Positions 40,538 to 51,720 of a stretch of DNA of 64,000 nucleotides are shown one piece after another. The stretch is from positions 127,190-191,189 of the forward strand of contig JAITCH010000009.1 in assembly GCA_031283185.1 (NCBI GenBank). Direction: 5' to 3'. The notes under the pieces were generated by a model. That model was not told the DNA's origin and did not search any database. It saw only the letters and a list, made by a program, of their open reading frames with translations. This DNA is from Rickettsiales bacterium. Its GTDB lineage: Bacteria; Pseudomonadota; Alphaproteobacteria; Rs-D84. The stretch's first letter is position 1, and each line of letters opens with the position of its first letter. The position numbers and the translations under genes are program-made.

Positions 40538-40996
40538 ACCTCTTTTGGGGATAATTTAACATAAAAACCAACAAAAATCAACTAAATTATAAATAAATTT
40601 ACAAAACTATGCAAATAGTCAAAGTTTTATAAATGTAATTATAACAATATGCAATTTATATCATCGGGAATTGGAGCAAAGATTCCATTATAACTCTACC
40701 CAAATAAATTATTATTCCGCACATATTCACGGATATATAACACTCTGTCCCACCAGTTGTATCTTTTTAGATCCATTTTTTCTAATTATAACAAATGTTT
40801 ATTAGTTCTATTACGGCACACAAAGTGTGCCGTCATCCCCGCGGCTTGTCGCGCCGTAGCGAAGCGTAGGCGGAAGGCGGGGATGTATTGTATAATCCAT
40901 AACGCGTGCGGGAAAGCGAAGCGAACCGCCGATAATAATCCGTAAAAAATCCAGCGGCATCGCAACGACTTGATAAACCACCAAATAAATCTCGTG

Positions 40997-41035
40997 CAAA
41001 AAACATTAGGGGTGTCGCAACGGCGAGGAACAATC
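40997..41035 (+). repeat. Structured element, 5' fragment F, abutting copy C
   Basis: ctcgtgCAAAAAACATTAGGGGTGTCGCAACGGCGAGGAACAATC then a second ctcgtgCAAAAAA. Confidence 0.7.
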
Positions 41036-41045
41036 TAATCTCGTG

Positions 41046-41196
41046 CAAAAAATGTCTGGGCGGCCGCGATGCCGAGGATAGAACGCCGAGTAGCAAGGAA
41101 ACGCGACAACGGAGTATGTGCAAATACTTCTAGGAGCGTTTCCGCCGCTAATCGGCGTTATAGCCCGGCAGACGAAAAGCCGCCCGACATTTTTTG
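41046..41196 (+). ncRNA. Structured element copy C
   Basis: CAAAAAATGTCTGGGCGGC...GCCGCCCGACATTTTTTG; TGCCG/CGGCA; AACGCCGA/TCGGCGTT; GGAAACGC/GCGTTTCC. Confidence 0.75.
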
Positions 41197-41202
41197 TCCT
41201 TA

Positions 41203-44200
41203 TTACAACGCAAGCGTTTCCTGTTTCGGCCCTTCGGCTTCTATGGCTGCTGCGGCTGCTACTTCTTCGTCTTCTGCAACTTGGCGAATACGCCGCACAT
41301 AGGTGCCGGTGCCCAGCGGTATCAAACGCCCAACGATAAGGTTCTCGTTCAAGCCTTCCAGTTTATCGACTTGCCCACGAATTGCGGCATCGGTCAAGAC
41401 GCGCGTAACTTCTTGGAACGCGGCGTTGCTGATGAAACTATCGGAAGAGCGCGAGAGTTTCGAGATACCCATAATGCGATGCTTGTATAAAGCAGGCCGT
41501 CCGCCATTCGCCGCAACGCGCTTGTTTTCAGCGCGCAAAGTGCCGATATTGACTTCCTGTCCGGCGACAAAGGAGGTATCCATCGCGTCGATGATTTCGA
41601 CTTTCCGCATCATTTCGCGGATGATAATTTCGACATGCTTGTTGTTGATGGACACGCCCTGGCTGCGATAGACTTGCTGAATTTGTCCCAGCAAGAATGT
41701 CGCCAACGCTTTACGCCCCAGGATACGAAGGATATCTTCCGGCACGGGATCGCCGCCGACTATTTGCGATGCTTTTTTCACGATGTCGCCGTTCTGCACC
41801 AAGATTGAAAGACCTTTCGGAATGAGATATTCGACAGGTTTTTCTGTTGGGTCTTCTGGCAGGATGCGAACCATAATTTTGGTTTTATGTGAATCGTCGA
41901 TTTCGATTTCGCCGTCTATGTCGGCGAGGACGGCTGGGTTTTTCACATTGCGCGCTTCCAGCAATTCAACGACTCGTGGCAAGCCGCCGGTAATGTCGCT
42001 TGCGCGTTGCACATCAACAGGGATGCGCGCAAGGATGTCGCCGGCCTTGACCTGGTCGCCGTCTTGCACGCCGAGAAGTGCATAGATTGGCATCATATAT
42101 TCCAGTTTGTTTTTACCAAGCGATACGATTTCACCATTTGCATCAACGATTGCGATACCGGGCTTTAATGATTTTTTAGTGATATTTTTCCAGTTGATAA
42201 TTTTCTTAGTGCGCGCGCCGGTGGTGGCGTCTTCGTCCTCACGATAGGATACATTGTCGATCAGGTCGCGGAAGACGACCTTGCCATCTTTTTCAGCGAC
42301 GACGAGGTGGGAATAAGGATCGACTTCTGCGATCTTCGCACCTTTTTCGACTTGGGCTCCATCGCTTACTAGCAGTTCGGATAGGTGCGGCAGTTTAATT
42401 TTGTGAGAGCCTATTTTCACGAATGCTGCGCGTCCCATAACCATATTGCGTCCGCGCGTGTTGACTGCAATGCCTGCGTCGATGATTTCGACTTGACCTT
42501 TTTCTGGCGCGGTAATGAAGTGGTCTTCTCCGCCGCCGGTTGCGACTCCACCGACATGGAATGTGCGGAGTGTTAACTGAGTTCCCGGTTCACCGACTGC
42601 TTGCGCGGCGAGGACGCCGACGCCTTCACCGATTTGGACAGAGATGCCTTTGGACAGGTCGCCGCCATAGCATTTGGCGCACAGCCCTTCGGAATCGCAG
42701 CCGATTGCAGAGCGAACATTGATTTCTTTAATTCCCGCGGCGTCGATGGAGGCGGATATTGCGCGGGTGATAAGTTCGTTGCGTGCCACGATTAATTTGC
42801 CGGATTCGTCTTTAACATCTTCTGCTGCGACGCGTCCGAGGACAACTTTGCCAAGCGGCTGAACCATCACTGCGCCGTCCATAACGGGGCGTTCAGTTAC
42901 GAATTCTGTTGATCCGCAGTCTTCTTCTGTTATGACGACATTCTGCGCGAGCGAGACGAGACGGCGGGTCAAGTATCCTGCGTCAGCGGTTTTCATTGCG
43001 GTATCGGAAAGCCCTTTGCGCGATCCGTGGGTAGATGTAAAGTATTCGGACGCTTTCAATCCTTCCTTAAAGTTGGAAATGATCGGGACTTCAATGATGT
43101 CGTTGTTAGGCTTGGTCATAACGCCGCGCATACCGGCCAACTGCTGGATTTGGGTTTTGGAACCGCGCGCGCCGGAATCGGCCATCAAAGAGATAGAGTT
43201 CCAGTGTCCGGCGACATTGGATTCTTCCATTGCTTTGATGGAAAGCGAACCGACATTAGAAGTAGTCTTCTGCCACAGGTCGACGATTTTATTGTATCGT
43301 TCGCCGTTGGAAAGAAGTCCGTTTTGATATTGCGATTCTATGTCTTTTGCTTTCTTTTGGGCTTCTTCAATAATTTTTGCTTTGCCGGACGGGACGACGA
43401 TATCGTCTTGGCAGATGGATATGCCGGAACGAGCAGCCTGTTCAAAGCCAGTGTTTTTGAGTTGATCGGCAACGATGATCATATCCTTGTCGCCACAGAT
43501 TTCGTATGTGGCGGCGAGAAGTTCTTCAATTTTGCCCTTCTTCATAATTTGGTTGACCAGGTCAAATTTCATACCGGGTTTTTTCGGTAATAGTTCGCCC
43601 AAGATCATACGACCAGCGGTAGTTTTTATATTTTCTACTACTTTCTTGCCTTCCTTATCAAGGCTTGCGCGCCGCGCAACTATCGGGGTATGAAGGGTTA
43701 TGACTTCGCTCTGCAACGCCATTTTAATTTCATCCATTGTGGCAAAGCGGGGCGACTTTTCCGACCATTCGCCATTGACCAGCGAAATGTAATAAACGCC
43801 GAGGACCATATCTTGCGACGGGACTATGACTGGCGATCCGTCCGCCGGATGAAGGATATTGTTGGTGGCGAGCATCAGTGTGCGCGCTTCCAATTGCGCC
43901 TCTAACGAAATCGGAACATGAACGGCCATAGTGTCGCCGTCAAAGTCCGCGTTAAAGCCTTTACAGACCAACGGATGCAACTGAATTGCTTTTCCTTCAA
44001 TCAATATCGGCTCAAATGCCAACAAGGACAATTTATGCAAAGTCGGCGCACGATTGAGCAAGACTGGATGTTGATAAATAACTTTCTGTAAAATATCCCA
44101 AACGATTGGCTCTTGATTTTCGACCATCTTCTTTGCAGTCTTTAATGTGTTTGCTTGATCTTGCGCCAGCAGTTCTGCATAGACGAATAATCTAAACAAT

Positions 44201-45327
44201 TCCAAAGCCATAATTTTCGGCAAACCGACCTGATGCAATTTCAATGTCGGACCTGAAACGATGACGGAACGGCCGGAATAGTCAACGCGCTTTCCAAGTA
44301 AGTTCATACGAAAACGACCAGACTTTCCGCGCAAGGAATCGGATAAAGATTTCAACACATGCTTGTTCTGCGAAACCATTGGCCGTTGTTTGTGGCTGTT
44401 GTCAAACAAGGCATCGACGGCTTCTTGCAGCATACGCTTTTCGTTGCGAACGATGATGTCCGGCGCGCGCATATCAATCAGTCGTTTCAGACGATTATTT
44501 CTAATTATAACTCTGCGATATAAATCATTAAGATCCGAAGTCGCAACATGCCCTGCTTCTAATGGGACAAGCGGGCGAAGTTCCGGCGGCAAAACGGGCA
44601 GTATGTCCATAATCATCCAGGACGGGGACACGCCGGACGACATAAAGTTTTCAACCAGGCGGAGGTGTTTTTGCAAGTTGCGTTTTTTCATATCGGATTT
44701 AACTTCGGCGAGTTCGGTGCGAAGTCTCGCGCGTTCTTCGGTCAAATCAAGGGAAGCGATAATGTTGCGAATACCTTCTGCGCCGATTCCAACGCGGAAA
44801 GAGTCTGCGCCAAATTCTTCAACTTTGCTGTTGTATTCTTCTTCGGAGATAACATCATAAAGTTTCAGATCGGTCAGACCCGGTTCGGACACGATGTAGT
44901 TATCATAGGCGACAACTTGTTCTAATTTTTTCTGCGGCATATTGTTGAGCAGGACGGCGATTTTTCCCTCACGCATAAACCAGTTGTGCACGACTGGCGT
45001 CACAAGTTTGATATGACCCATGCGCTCACGACGAACGGAGGACGCCATCACTTCGACTTTGCAGCGTTCACAAACGACGCCGCGGAATTTTATGCGCTTA
45101 TATTTTCCGCAGGCGCATTCGTAGTCTTTTGTTGGTCCAAAAATTTCTTGGCAGAACAAGCCTTCTGGTTCTGGCTTCATGGAGTGGTAATCAATGGTAT
45201 CGGGCTTTTTGACTTCACCGAACGACCAGGACTTTATTTCGTCCGGGGAAGCGACGGTTATGCGTAAAGCGTCAAACGGATCGCTAGTTTCTATTTGTCC
45301 AAAGAACTTTTGTAACACATTCGCCAT
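41203..45327 (-). CDS. rpoC: RNA polymerase beta' subunit
   Basis: NADFDGDTMAVHVP and full-length RpoC. Confidence 0.99.
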   Translation of the reverse strand: MANVLQKFFGQIETSDPFDALRITVASPDEIKSWSFGEVKKPDTIDYHSMKPEPEGLFCQEIFGPTKDYECACGKYKRIKFRGVVCERCKVEVMASSVRRERMGHIKLVTPVVHNWFMREGKIAVLLNNMPQKKLEQVVAYDNYIVSEPGLTDLKLYDVISEEEYNSKVEEFGADSFRVGIGAEGIRNIIASLDLTEERARLRTELAEVKSDMKKRNLQKHLRLVENFMSSGVSPSWMIMDILPVLPPELRPLVPLEAGHVATSDLNDLYRRVIIRNNRLKRLIDMRAPDIIVRNEKRMLQEAVDALFDNSHKQRPMVSQNKHVLKSLSDSLRGKSGRFRMNLLGKRVDYSGRSVIVSGPTLKLHQVGLPKIMALELFRLFVYAELLAQDQANTLKTAKKMVENQEPIVWDILQKVIYQHPVLLNRAPTLHKLSLLAFEPILIEGKAIQLHPLVCKGFNADFDGDTMAVHVPISLEAQLEARTLMLATNNILHPADGSPVIVPSQDMVLGVYYISLVNGEWSEKSPRFATMDEIKMALQSEVITLHTPIVARRASLDKEGKKVVENIKTTAGRMILGELLPKKPGMKFDLVNQIMKKGKIEELLAATYEICGDKDMIIVADQLKNTGFEQAARSGISICQDDIVVPSGKAKIIEEAQKKAKDIESQYQNGLLSNGERYNKIVDLWQKTTSNVGSLSIKAMEESNVAGHWNSISLMADSGARGSKTQIQQLAGMRGVMTKPNNDIIEVPIISNFKEGLKASEYFTSTHGSRKGLSDTAMKTADAGYLTRRLVSLAQNVVITEEDCGSTEFVTERPVMDGAVMVQPLGKVVLGRVAAEDVKDESGKLIVARNELITRAISASIDAAGIKEINVRSAIGCDSEGLCAKCYGGDLSKGISVQIGEGVGVLAAQAVGEPGTQLTLRTFHVGGVATGGGEDHFITAPEKGQVEIIDAGIAVNTRGRNMVMGRAAFVKIGSHKIKLPHLSELLVSDGAQVEKGAKIAEVDPYSHLVVAEKDGKVVFRDLIDNVSYREDEDATTGARTKKIINWKNITKKSLKPGIAIVDANGEIVSLGKNKLEYMMPIYALLGVQDGDQVKAGDILARIPVDVQRASDITGGLPRVVELLEARNVKNPAVLADIDGEIEIDDSHKTKIMVRILPEDPTEKPVEYLIPKGLSILVQNGDIVKKASQIVGGDPVPEDILRILGRKALATFLLGQIQQVYRSQGVSINNKHVEIIIREMMRKVEIIDAMDTSFVAGQEVNIGTLRAENKRVAANGGRPALYKHRIMGISKLSRSSDSFISNAAFQEVTRVLTDAAIRGQVDKLEGLNENLIVGRLIPLGTGTYVRRIRQVAEDEEVAAAAAIEAEGPKQETLAL

Positions 45328-45659
45328 TTTTTACTCCTTTTTAAGTTCCCCTCCATTGGAGGGGTGTCGCGCCGTAGCAAAGCGTAGGCGGACGGGGTGG
45401 TCGGCTTTGCCGACCGGGGTGGTTCGTCTTTTATAATTCCCCGACTACTAAGTCCCCTTCGCTGGCGAAGGGGTGTCGCGCCGTAGCAAAGCGTAGGCGG
45501 ACGGGGTAGTGGTCAATAATCTGTCGCGTAGCGACTCCTTATTATTCCCCTCCATTGGAGGGGTGCCCGAAGGGCGGGGTGGTTTAGCCACCTTTCCTAA
45601 CAGACAGCCTTTTCTTTTCTCGTCATCCCGGCGGATCACCGCCAGGATTTTTTGTCTTT

Positions 45660-48600
45660 TTACTCCACTTCTGCACTGCTTTCCATAGCAGTTTCATTCG
45701 TTACTCCGCTGTGCTTCATCGTCAAACTCAGCCCTATTGCACGCAGTTCCCGTGTCAAGACATTAAAGCCCTCAGGGATCCCAGTCTTGATGTCGGTTGA
45801 CCCGGAAATCACGGCCTCATACATTTTGTTGCGGCCTGTTATGTCGTCGGACTTCACGGTTAACATTTCTTTCAAGATATGCGCCGCGCCGTGTGCTTCG
45901 AGTGCCCAAGTTTCCATTTCACCGAATCTCTGACCACCCATATTGGAACGACCCGACAAAGGCTGCTGAGTGATAAGCGTGTAATGCCCGGTTGAGCGCG
46001 CGTGAATTTTTTCATCGACCAAGTGCTTCAACTTCATCATATACATAACACCGACCGTTGTTGGGCGACCGAACCTTTCACCAGTTATGCCGTCATACAG
46101 ATATTGTTGACCTGACTTGTCGACACCGGCGAGTTCCAATGTCTGCCGGATTTCCTCGTCGGTTGCTCCGTCGAATGAAGGTGTTGCCATTGGCACGCCG
46201 GACTTCAATGCCTCGCCTTGCGCGACTATTTCTGCATTGGTCATTTTCTCGACTTTTTCCAATATGTCGGCTTGACCTTTGTAGATTTTTTTCAGTTTGA
46301 CTCTCAGGTCTTCGTTGGTTGCGCGCTTGGCTTTTATTTCATTCATAATCTTTTCGATTTGAAGTCCCAAACCACGCGCGGCCGCACCAAGGTGCGTTTC
46401 CAAAATCTGACCGATATTCATACGCGAAGGCACGCCGAGCGGGTTAAGAACGATGTCGACTGGTGTTCCATCGGCCATATGCGGCATAGATTCGATCGGG
46501 ACGACGCGCGAAACGATACCCTTGTTTCCGTGGCGTCCGACCATCTTGTCGCCGGGTTGAAGTTTCATTTTGTGCGCGATATAGATTTTGACTTCTTTCA
46601 AGACACCGGCCGTCAGCGAGTTTCCTTCCTGGATTTTGCCGATTGATTTATCGGCGCGATCGTCCATATCTTTCAAGGCTGCGTTCAGTTGATCTTTATA
46701 TGCATCAACTTTATCTTGCGCGTCTTTGTCTTTGACGACTATTTTTTTGATGTCGCCAAGTTTGATTGCTTCGATAATTTCGTCTGACACTTTTTTACCA
46801 ACGAATGGCTTAACGGACGCGCCGCCTGCTGTTATGGCGATACCGCGCATAATGGGCAGCACTTGGGCTTTAAAACCTTTTTCCAAGACTTCGCGTTCCA
46901 CTTCACGATCTTTGTTGACCTTTGCGATTTTCTGCATTTCGATCATTTGGGTGCGTTCGTCTTTTTGGACGCCGTGCCGTGTCAAGATCTCAACGCCCAC
47001 GACAACACCTTCTTCCCCAGGAGAGAGCCTAAGGGATGTGTCGCGGACATTAAGTGCTTTTTCTCCGAATATGGCTCGGAGCAATTCTTCTTCTGGCGTA
47101 GGCGAAGATTCGGCTTTTGGCGATACTTTACCGACCAGGATGTCGCCGGCTTTAACATGTGCGCCAATATAGATTATTCCAGATTCGTCCAAGTTGCGAA
47201 GCGCGTGCTCACCGACATTTGGTATATCGCGTGTGAAGACTTCCTGACCAAGTTGGGTATCTTTCGCGCGCACTTCTTTTTCGTAAATGCGAACGGAAGT
47301 GAATACATCAGCGCGAGAGATGCGCTCAGACATAACGATCGCGTCTTCGTAATTGTATCCGCGCCAAGGCATAAATGCGACGAGCACATTGCGCCCGATG
47401 GCAAGTTCGCCGTTGTCGGTGCAGGCTCCGTCAGCGATAAAGTCGCCGGCTTTAATTTTATCACCGACTTTGACGAGCGGGCGTTGATGGATTAACTTAT
47501 CCATATTGGATCGCTTGAATTTCTTCAATGCGTGGATTTCGACGCCTGTTACTTCACCCTTTGCGTTTGTGCATTTGATGACGATGCGTTCGGCGTCAAC
47601 CATTTCGACTACGCCTGGATTTTTTGCAATGACGGCGGTTTTGGAATCGCGTGCGAGGACGCCTTCAATTCCTGTGCCGACTAATGGTGTTTCAGTGCGG
47701 ATTAACGGCACGCCTTGCTTCTGCATATTGGAACCCATCAACGCGCGGTTGGCGTCGTCGTTTTCGATGAATGGGATAAGGCCGGATGCGACCGATATAA
47801 ATTGTTTTGTGGACACATCGATGAAGTCGATTTCTTCACGCGGCACCATAACGAACTCTTCATTGTGGCGTGCGACGACTAACTCTTCGGTTATTTTGCC
47901 ATTGCCGGATGGGTCAAGTTTCGTGTTGCCTTGCGCGATTTTATGTTGCTTTTCTTCATCGGCGGTTAGATAGACTACTTCGTCGGTTGCCTTGCCGTCT
48001 TTCACAACATAATATGGGGTTTCGATAAAGCCATATTTGTTCACGCGGGCATACATTGCGAAGTAATTGATAAGACCGATGTTCTGACCTTCTGGTGTCT
48101 GAATCGGGCAGATGCGACCATAGTATGTTGGGTGCACATCTCGGACATCCAAACCGGCGCGTTCGCGGTTAAGTCCATCAGGACCCAAGGCGGATACGAG
48201 GCGTTTGTGTTCCATTTCAGCGAGGGGGTTTCCTTGATCCAACAATTGCGACAATGGGGACGAACCAAAGAATTCAGAAATCGCAGCAACCAGTTGGCGT
48301 GCGTTTATGATGTCTTGCGGGGACATAGATGCGACATTCGGCGCGGCGAGTTGGTCGCGGACGAATCGTTCAATGCGAGACATACCGACGCGAACTTGGT
48401 CAGACATTAATTCACCGACCGTGCGAACGCGGCGATTGGCAAGGTGATCCATATCGTCGATTTTATCTTTGCCATCGCAGATCATTGCGAGCGTTGCGAT
48501 AACGCGAACTATGTCGGCTTTGGTCAGCAGACGATCTTTTTCCAAATCGGCGGGCTCGGCCACGCGAAGGCGCGCATTCATTTTGAAACGACCGACTTCG

Positions 48601-49850
48601 GACAGGTCATAGAAATTTTTATCAAATCCATAGTGCGAAAAAAGGTTTGCGGACGCCTCAACCGTCGGCCGTTCACCCGGACGCATTACATCGTATATGC
48701 TCAGCAATGCATTATCGCGGTTTTGATTTTTATCTTCTGCGATTGTGTTGCGAAGATGCGCGCCGTAATAGAAACGATCGATACCAATCATAGATATTTT
48801 TTTGATGTTTAATTTTTCAATATCTTTCAGAACGGATTCGGTAATTTCCGCACAGGGCGCGTGAACTGCCTCGCCGTCTTTTGTGGTTATTGGGTTGAAC
48901 AGATATTCGCCAAGTAAGTTTTCTTTTGCGATTAAAAACTCTTTGGAAATTTGTTCTAACTTGATAATTTTTCTGGTGTTCAGGTTTTCTGATTTGGTGG
49001 CCAAGACTCGTCCATTTTTCGGATCGATTAAATCATATGATAAACGGAATTGTCCTAATGCTTTAAGATTTTCGAATTCACCAATGAAGTGATCTTTTTC
49101 GACGCGAAGTTCGACTGGCTTGTAGTAGATGGATAAAATTTCTTGGTCGGACATTCCGCGGATAGAGGTATCTTTTGGGTCGGCGATGAATTTTGCTTCA
49201 TCTTCTTTTGTCGGCAAACAGCGAAGGAATGTGGACAGCAAAAATTTACGGCGGCGATCAATGCGAACATACATAATGTTGCGTATTTCGTCTATGTCGA
49301 TCCAGGAACCGCGTTCTGGGATGATGCGGGCTGAATGCTCTTTGCGATCGTTGGCAACGCCTGCGGCCTCTTCTTCGCCGAAGACTACACCACGAGAGCG
49401 ATGGATTTGTGAAACGATGACGCGTTCAACGCCATTGAAGATAAAGGTGCCGGTTTCGGTCATAAGGGGTATGTCGCCCATAAATACTTCTTGGTCGCGT
49501 ATGTCGCGGAGAGTTTTTTCGTTGGTCTCCGGATTGATGTCCCATAGAGTCATACGCAACTTTAATTTCAAGCGAGTTGCATATGTCAAATTTCTAATAA
49601 TGCACTCGTCAATAGTGTAGACTGGTTCTTCTAGGTTATAGCCGAGGAATGATAATTCGGATACGCCGTTGGCGTCTACGATTGGGAACACATTGTTAAA
49701 GACGGCTTGGAGACCTTTATTGATGCGATCGCTTGGCTTAACATCGGCCTGTGCGAAGTCTTTATATGATTGGATTTGAGTATTCATCAAATCGGGCAGA
49801 GGTAGATTGATGTAGCTGTGCGCGAAAGATTTTCTAAATTTCATAACCAT
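45660..49850 (-). CDS. rpoB: RNA polymerase beta subunit
   Basis: Full-length RpoB, GLQIEKI..., ETWALEAHGAAHILKEML. Confidence 0.99.
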   Translation of the reverse strand: MVMKFRKSFAHSYINLPLPDLMNTQIQSYKDFAQADVKPSDRINKGLQAVFNNVFPIVDANGVSELSFLGYNLEEPVYTIDECIIRNLTYATRLKLKLRMTLWDINPETNEKTLRDIRDQEVFMGDIPLMTETGTFIFNGVERVIVSQIHRSRGVVFGEEEAAGVANDRKEHSARIIPERGSWIDIDEIRNIMYVRIDRRRKFLLSTFLRCLPTKEDEAKFIADPKDTSIRGMSDQEILSIYYKPVELRVEKDHFIGEFENLKALGQFRLSYDLIDPKNGRVLATKSENLNTRKIIKLEQISKEFLIAKENLLGEYLFNPITTKDGEAVHAPCAEITESVLKDIEKLNIKKISMIGIDRFYYGAHLRNTIAEDKNQNRDNALLSIYDVMRPGERPTVEASANLFSHYGFDKNFYDLSEVGRFKMNARLRVAEPADLEKDRLLTKADIVRVIATLAMICDGKDKIDDMDHLANRRVRTVGELMSDQVRVGMSRIERFVRDQLAAPNVASMSPQDIINARQLVAAISEFFGSSPLSQLLDQGNPLAEMEHKRLVSALGPDGLNRERAGLDVRDVHPTYYGRICPIQTPEGQNIGLINYFAMYARVNKYGFIETPYYVVKDGKATDEVVYLTADEEKQHKIAQGNTKLDPSGNGKITEELVVARHNEEFVMVPREEIDFIDVSTKQFISVASGLIPFIENDDANRALMGSNMQKQGVPLIRTETPLVGTGIEGVLARDSKTAVIAKNPGVVEMVDAERIVIKCTNAKGEVTGVEIHALKKFKRSNMDKLIHQRPLVKVGDKIKAGDFIADGACTDNGELAIGRNVLVAFMPWRGYNYEDAIVMSERISRADVFTSVRIYEKEVRAKDTQLGQEVFTRDIPNVGEHALRNLDESGIIYIGAHVKAGDILVGKVSPKAESSPTPEEELLRAIFGEKALNVRDTSLRLSPGEEGVVVGVEILTRHGVQKDERTQMIEMQKIAKVNKDREVEREVLEKGFKAQVLPIMRGIAITAGGASVKPFVGKKVSDEIIEAIKLGDIKKIVVKDKDAQDKVDAYKDQLNAALKDMDDRADKSIGKIQEGNSLTAGVLKEVKIYIAHKMKLQPGDKMVGRHGNKGIVSRVVPIESMPHMADGTPVDIVLNPLGVPSRMNIGQILETHLGAAARGLGLQIEKIMNEIKAKRATNEDLRVKLKKIYKGQADILEKVEKMTNAEIVAQGEALKSGVPMATPSFDGATDEEIRQTLELAGVDKSGQQYLYDGITGERFGRPTTVGVMYMMKLKHLVDEKIHARSTGHYTLITQQPLSGRSNMGGQRFGEMETWALEAHGAAHILKEMLTVKSDDITGRNKMYEAVISGSTDIKTGIPEGFNVLTRELRAIGLSLTMKHSGVTNETAMESSAEVE

Positions 49851-50135
49851 TTTTTACCTCTTTTTCTTTTATTGTCATTCCCGCGAAGGCGGGAATCTCA
49901 AATTGTAATTAGCCTTTTTTAATTCCCCTCCCTTGGCATTTTCACCAAAGTCCCCTTCGCTGGCGAAGGGGTGTCGCGCCGTAGCGAAGCGTAGGCGGAC
50001 GGGGTGGTTAGACCCTTTTTTCCTGCCCCCGCCCGGGGTCCCTGCGAACTTCGTTCGTGAGGTGGGGTTCTCGGGGGCGGGTGTCCGGCTCTGCCGGACG
50101 GGTGGGGGTAATTTCCCCACCCACCATACTTTTTC

Positions 50136-50504
50136 TTACTTCACTTCTACTTTCGCACCAGCGGCTTCGAGTTGAGCCTTCAATGCTTCGGCCTCTTCTT
50201 TCTTGACGCCGTCTTTAACTTGTTTCGGTGCGGATTCGACGAATGTCTTGGACTCGATGAGACCGAGGCCAGTTATTGCGCGCACTTCTTTAATGACGGA
50301 AGTCTTGTTCGGACCAACTTCTTTCAAGATGACTTCGAAAGTATCTTTTTCAGCTGCGGCCGGACCTGCTGCTGCCGGGCCTGCTGCTACGGCTGCTGCG
50401 GCGGAGACGCCCCAAGTTTCTTCCAATTTCTTGGATAGTTCGACGGCTTCCAAGACGGAAAGTTTGCTAAGTTCTTCGACCAGTTTTTCGATATTTGCTG
50501 ACAT
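50136..50504 (-). CDS. rplL: Ribosomal protein L7/L12
   Basis: [51 protein letters not shown]. Confidence 0.98.
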   Translation of the reverse strand: MSANIEKLVEELSKLSVLEAVELSKKLEETWGVSAAAAVAAGPAAAGPAAAEKDTFEVILKEVGPNKTSVIKEVRAITGLGLIESKTFVESAPKQVKDGVKKEEAEALKAQLEAAGAKVEVK

Positions 50505-50594
50505 TTTATTTTCCTTTTTTTCTTCTAATTCCCCGCCAATGGTGGCGGGGTGTCGCGCCGTAGCGAAGCGTAGGCGGACGGGGTGGTTAGTTAA

Positions 50595-51068
50595 TTATTT
50601 CTTTCCATACTCTGCTGAAACCCGAGCCAAGCGCGAACCCGGTTCGACCAGGATGCGTGCGATGGTGCCACGAATTTCGTTGAGGGACGGAAGAAGTGAT
50701 AGTCTTTTGATACCTGCGGCATCTAATAGTTCGGAGTCCATAAATCCACCGACCAGCACGAGTTTTTCGTGTGATTCTGCAAATTTAGCGAGAACTTTTG
50801 TAACGGCGAGCGGGTCGCTTGCGAAAGCGACTGCTGTTGGTTTTTTCAAGTATTCGTTGACAGGTTCGAACTGCGAAGATTTAAGTGCGATGTTCAAGAG
50901 GCGGTTTTTAACGACGCGGAACATAGAGGTTATTCCATGTAGGCCGCGGCGCAGTTCTTCGGTTTCTTTAACGGTGAGGCCGTTATTGCGAACGACGAAG
51001 AGACCTTTTGCGGATTGCACTTGACTTTGTAGTGTGCCGACAAGATTTTCTTTTTCTTGGCGTTTCAT
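50595..51068 (-). CDS. rplJ: Ribosomal protein L10
   Basis: GLFVVRNNGLTVKETEELRRGL, VKNRLLNIAL; position in rpl-rpo cluster. Confidence 0.95.
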   Translation of the reverse strand: MKRQEKENLVGTLQSQVQSAKGLFVVRNNGLTVKETEELRRGLHGITSMFRVVKNRLLNIALKSSQFEPVNEYLKKPTAVAFASDPLAVTKVLAKFAESHEKLVLVGGFMDSELLDAAGIKRLSLLPSLNEIRGTIARILVEPGSRLARVSAEYGKK

Positions 51069-51511
51069 ACCATTCTCCACTTTTTCGTTTTCATTTCCCA
51101 GTTATTTTCCACGGCTTTTTCAATCTGTCATTCCCGCGAAGGCGGGAATCTCAAATTGTAATCAGCCTTTTTAGTTCCCCTCCATTGGAGGGGTGCCCGA
51201 AGGGCGGGGTGGTTTAGCCACCTTCACACGATCGATACTTTTTCCCAACTGGGTGTTTAACCTGTCCCTAAGTTTATATTTGCTCCCTCCTTTTTATCCC
51301 TGCCCCCCAGAGGGGCGGGGCAACCGCAAAGCGGTCGGGGGTGGGGGTTAATAAATTCTTATTGTCTTGGCCAGAAATTAAGATTTTCATCGGCTTATTC
51401 TTTTAGACTTTTTTGTCAGCCTCGCGCAGGCGGGGCTAGGGCTTAAAATCGCGGGCGAAGCCCGCCAATTTTAATAAGTCATTCCCCGGCTTGACCGGGG
51501 AATCCCGGCCG

Positions 51512-51590
51512 CTTAGGGCTAAGCTTCAAAAAATCACTGGCTGTCTTAGACAGGCTCGGAGCGACTTCGGCGTATGCCCAACCCACTCCA
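51512..51590 (-). promoter_or_regulatory. Possible L10 (rplJ) leader structure
   Basis: Minus-strand GCCTGTCTAAGACAGCCAGTG...CTTAGCCCTAAG between rplA and rplJ resembles the L10 leader kink-turn region; unverified by covariance model. Confidence 0.35.
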
Positions 51591-51720
51591 AATTTTTCTT
51601 TTTCCTTTTTTTTGTTTCACTTGGCATTCTCACCAAAGTCCCCTTCGCTGGCGAAGGGGTGTCGCGCCGTAGCGAAGCGTAGGCGGACGGGGTGGTTGGT
51701 GCTTACCTTTCGCTCCACCC

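Noticed and set aside
41203-49850. Long plus-strand ORFs antisense to rpoC and rpoB (e.g. 44363-44860, 46863-47495)
   Set aside because: They lie entirely opposite conserved RNA polymerase genes; codon-bias shadow ORFs.
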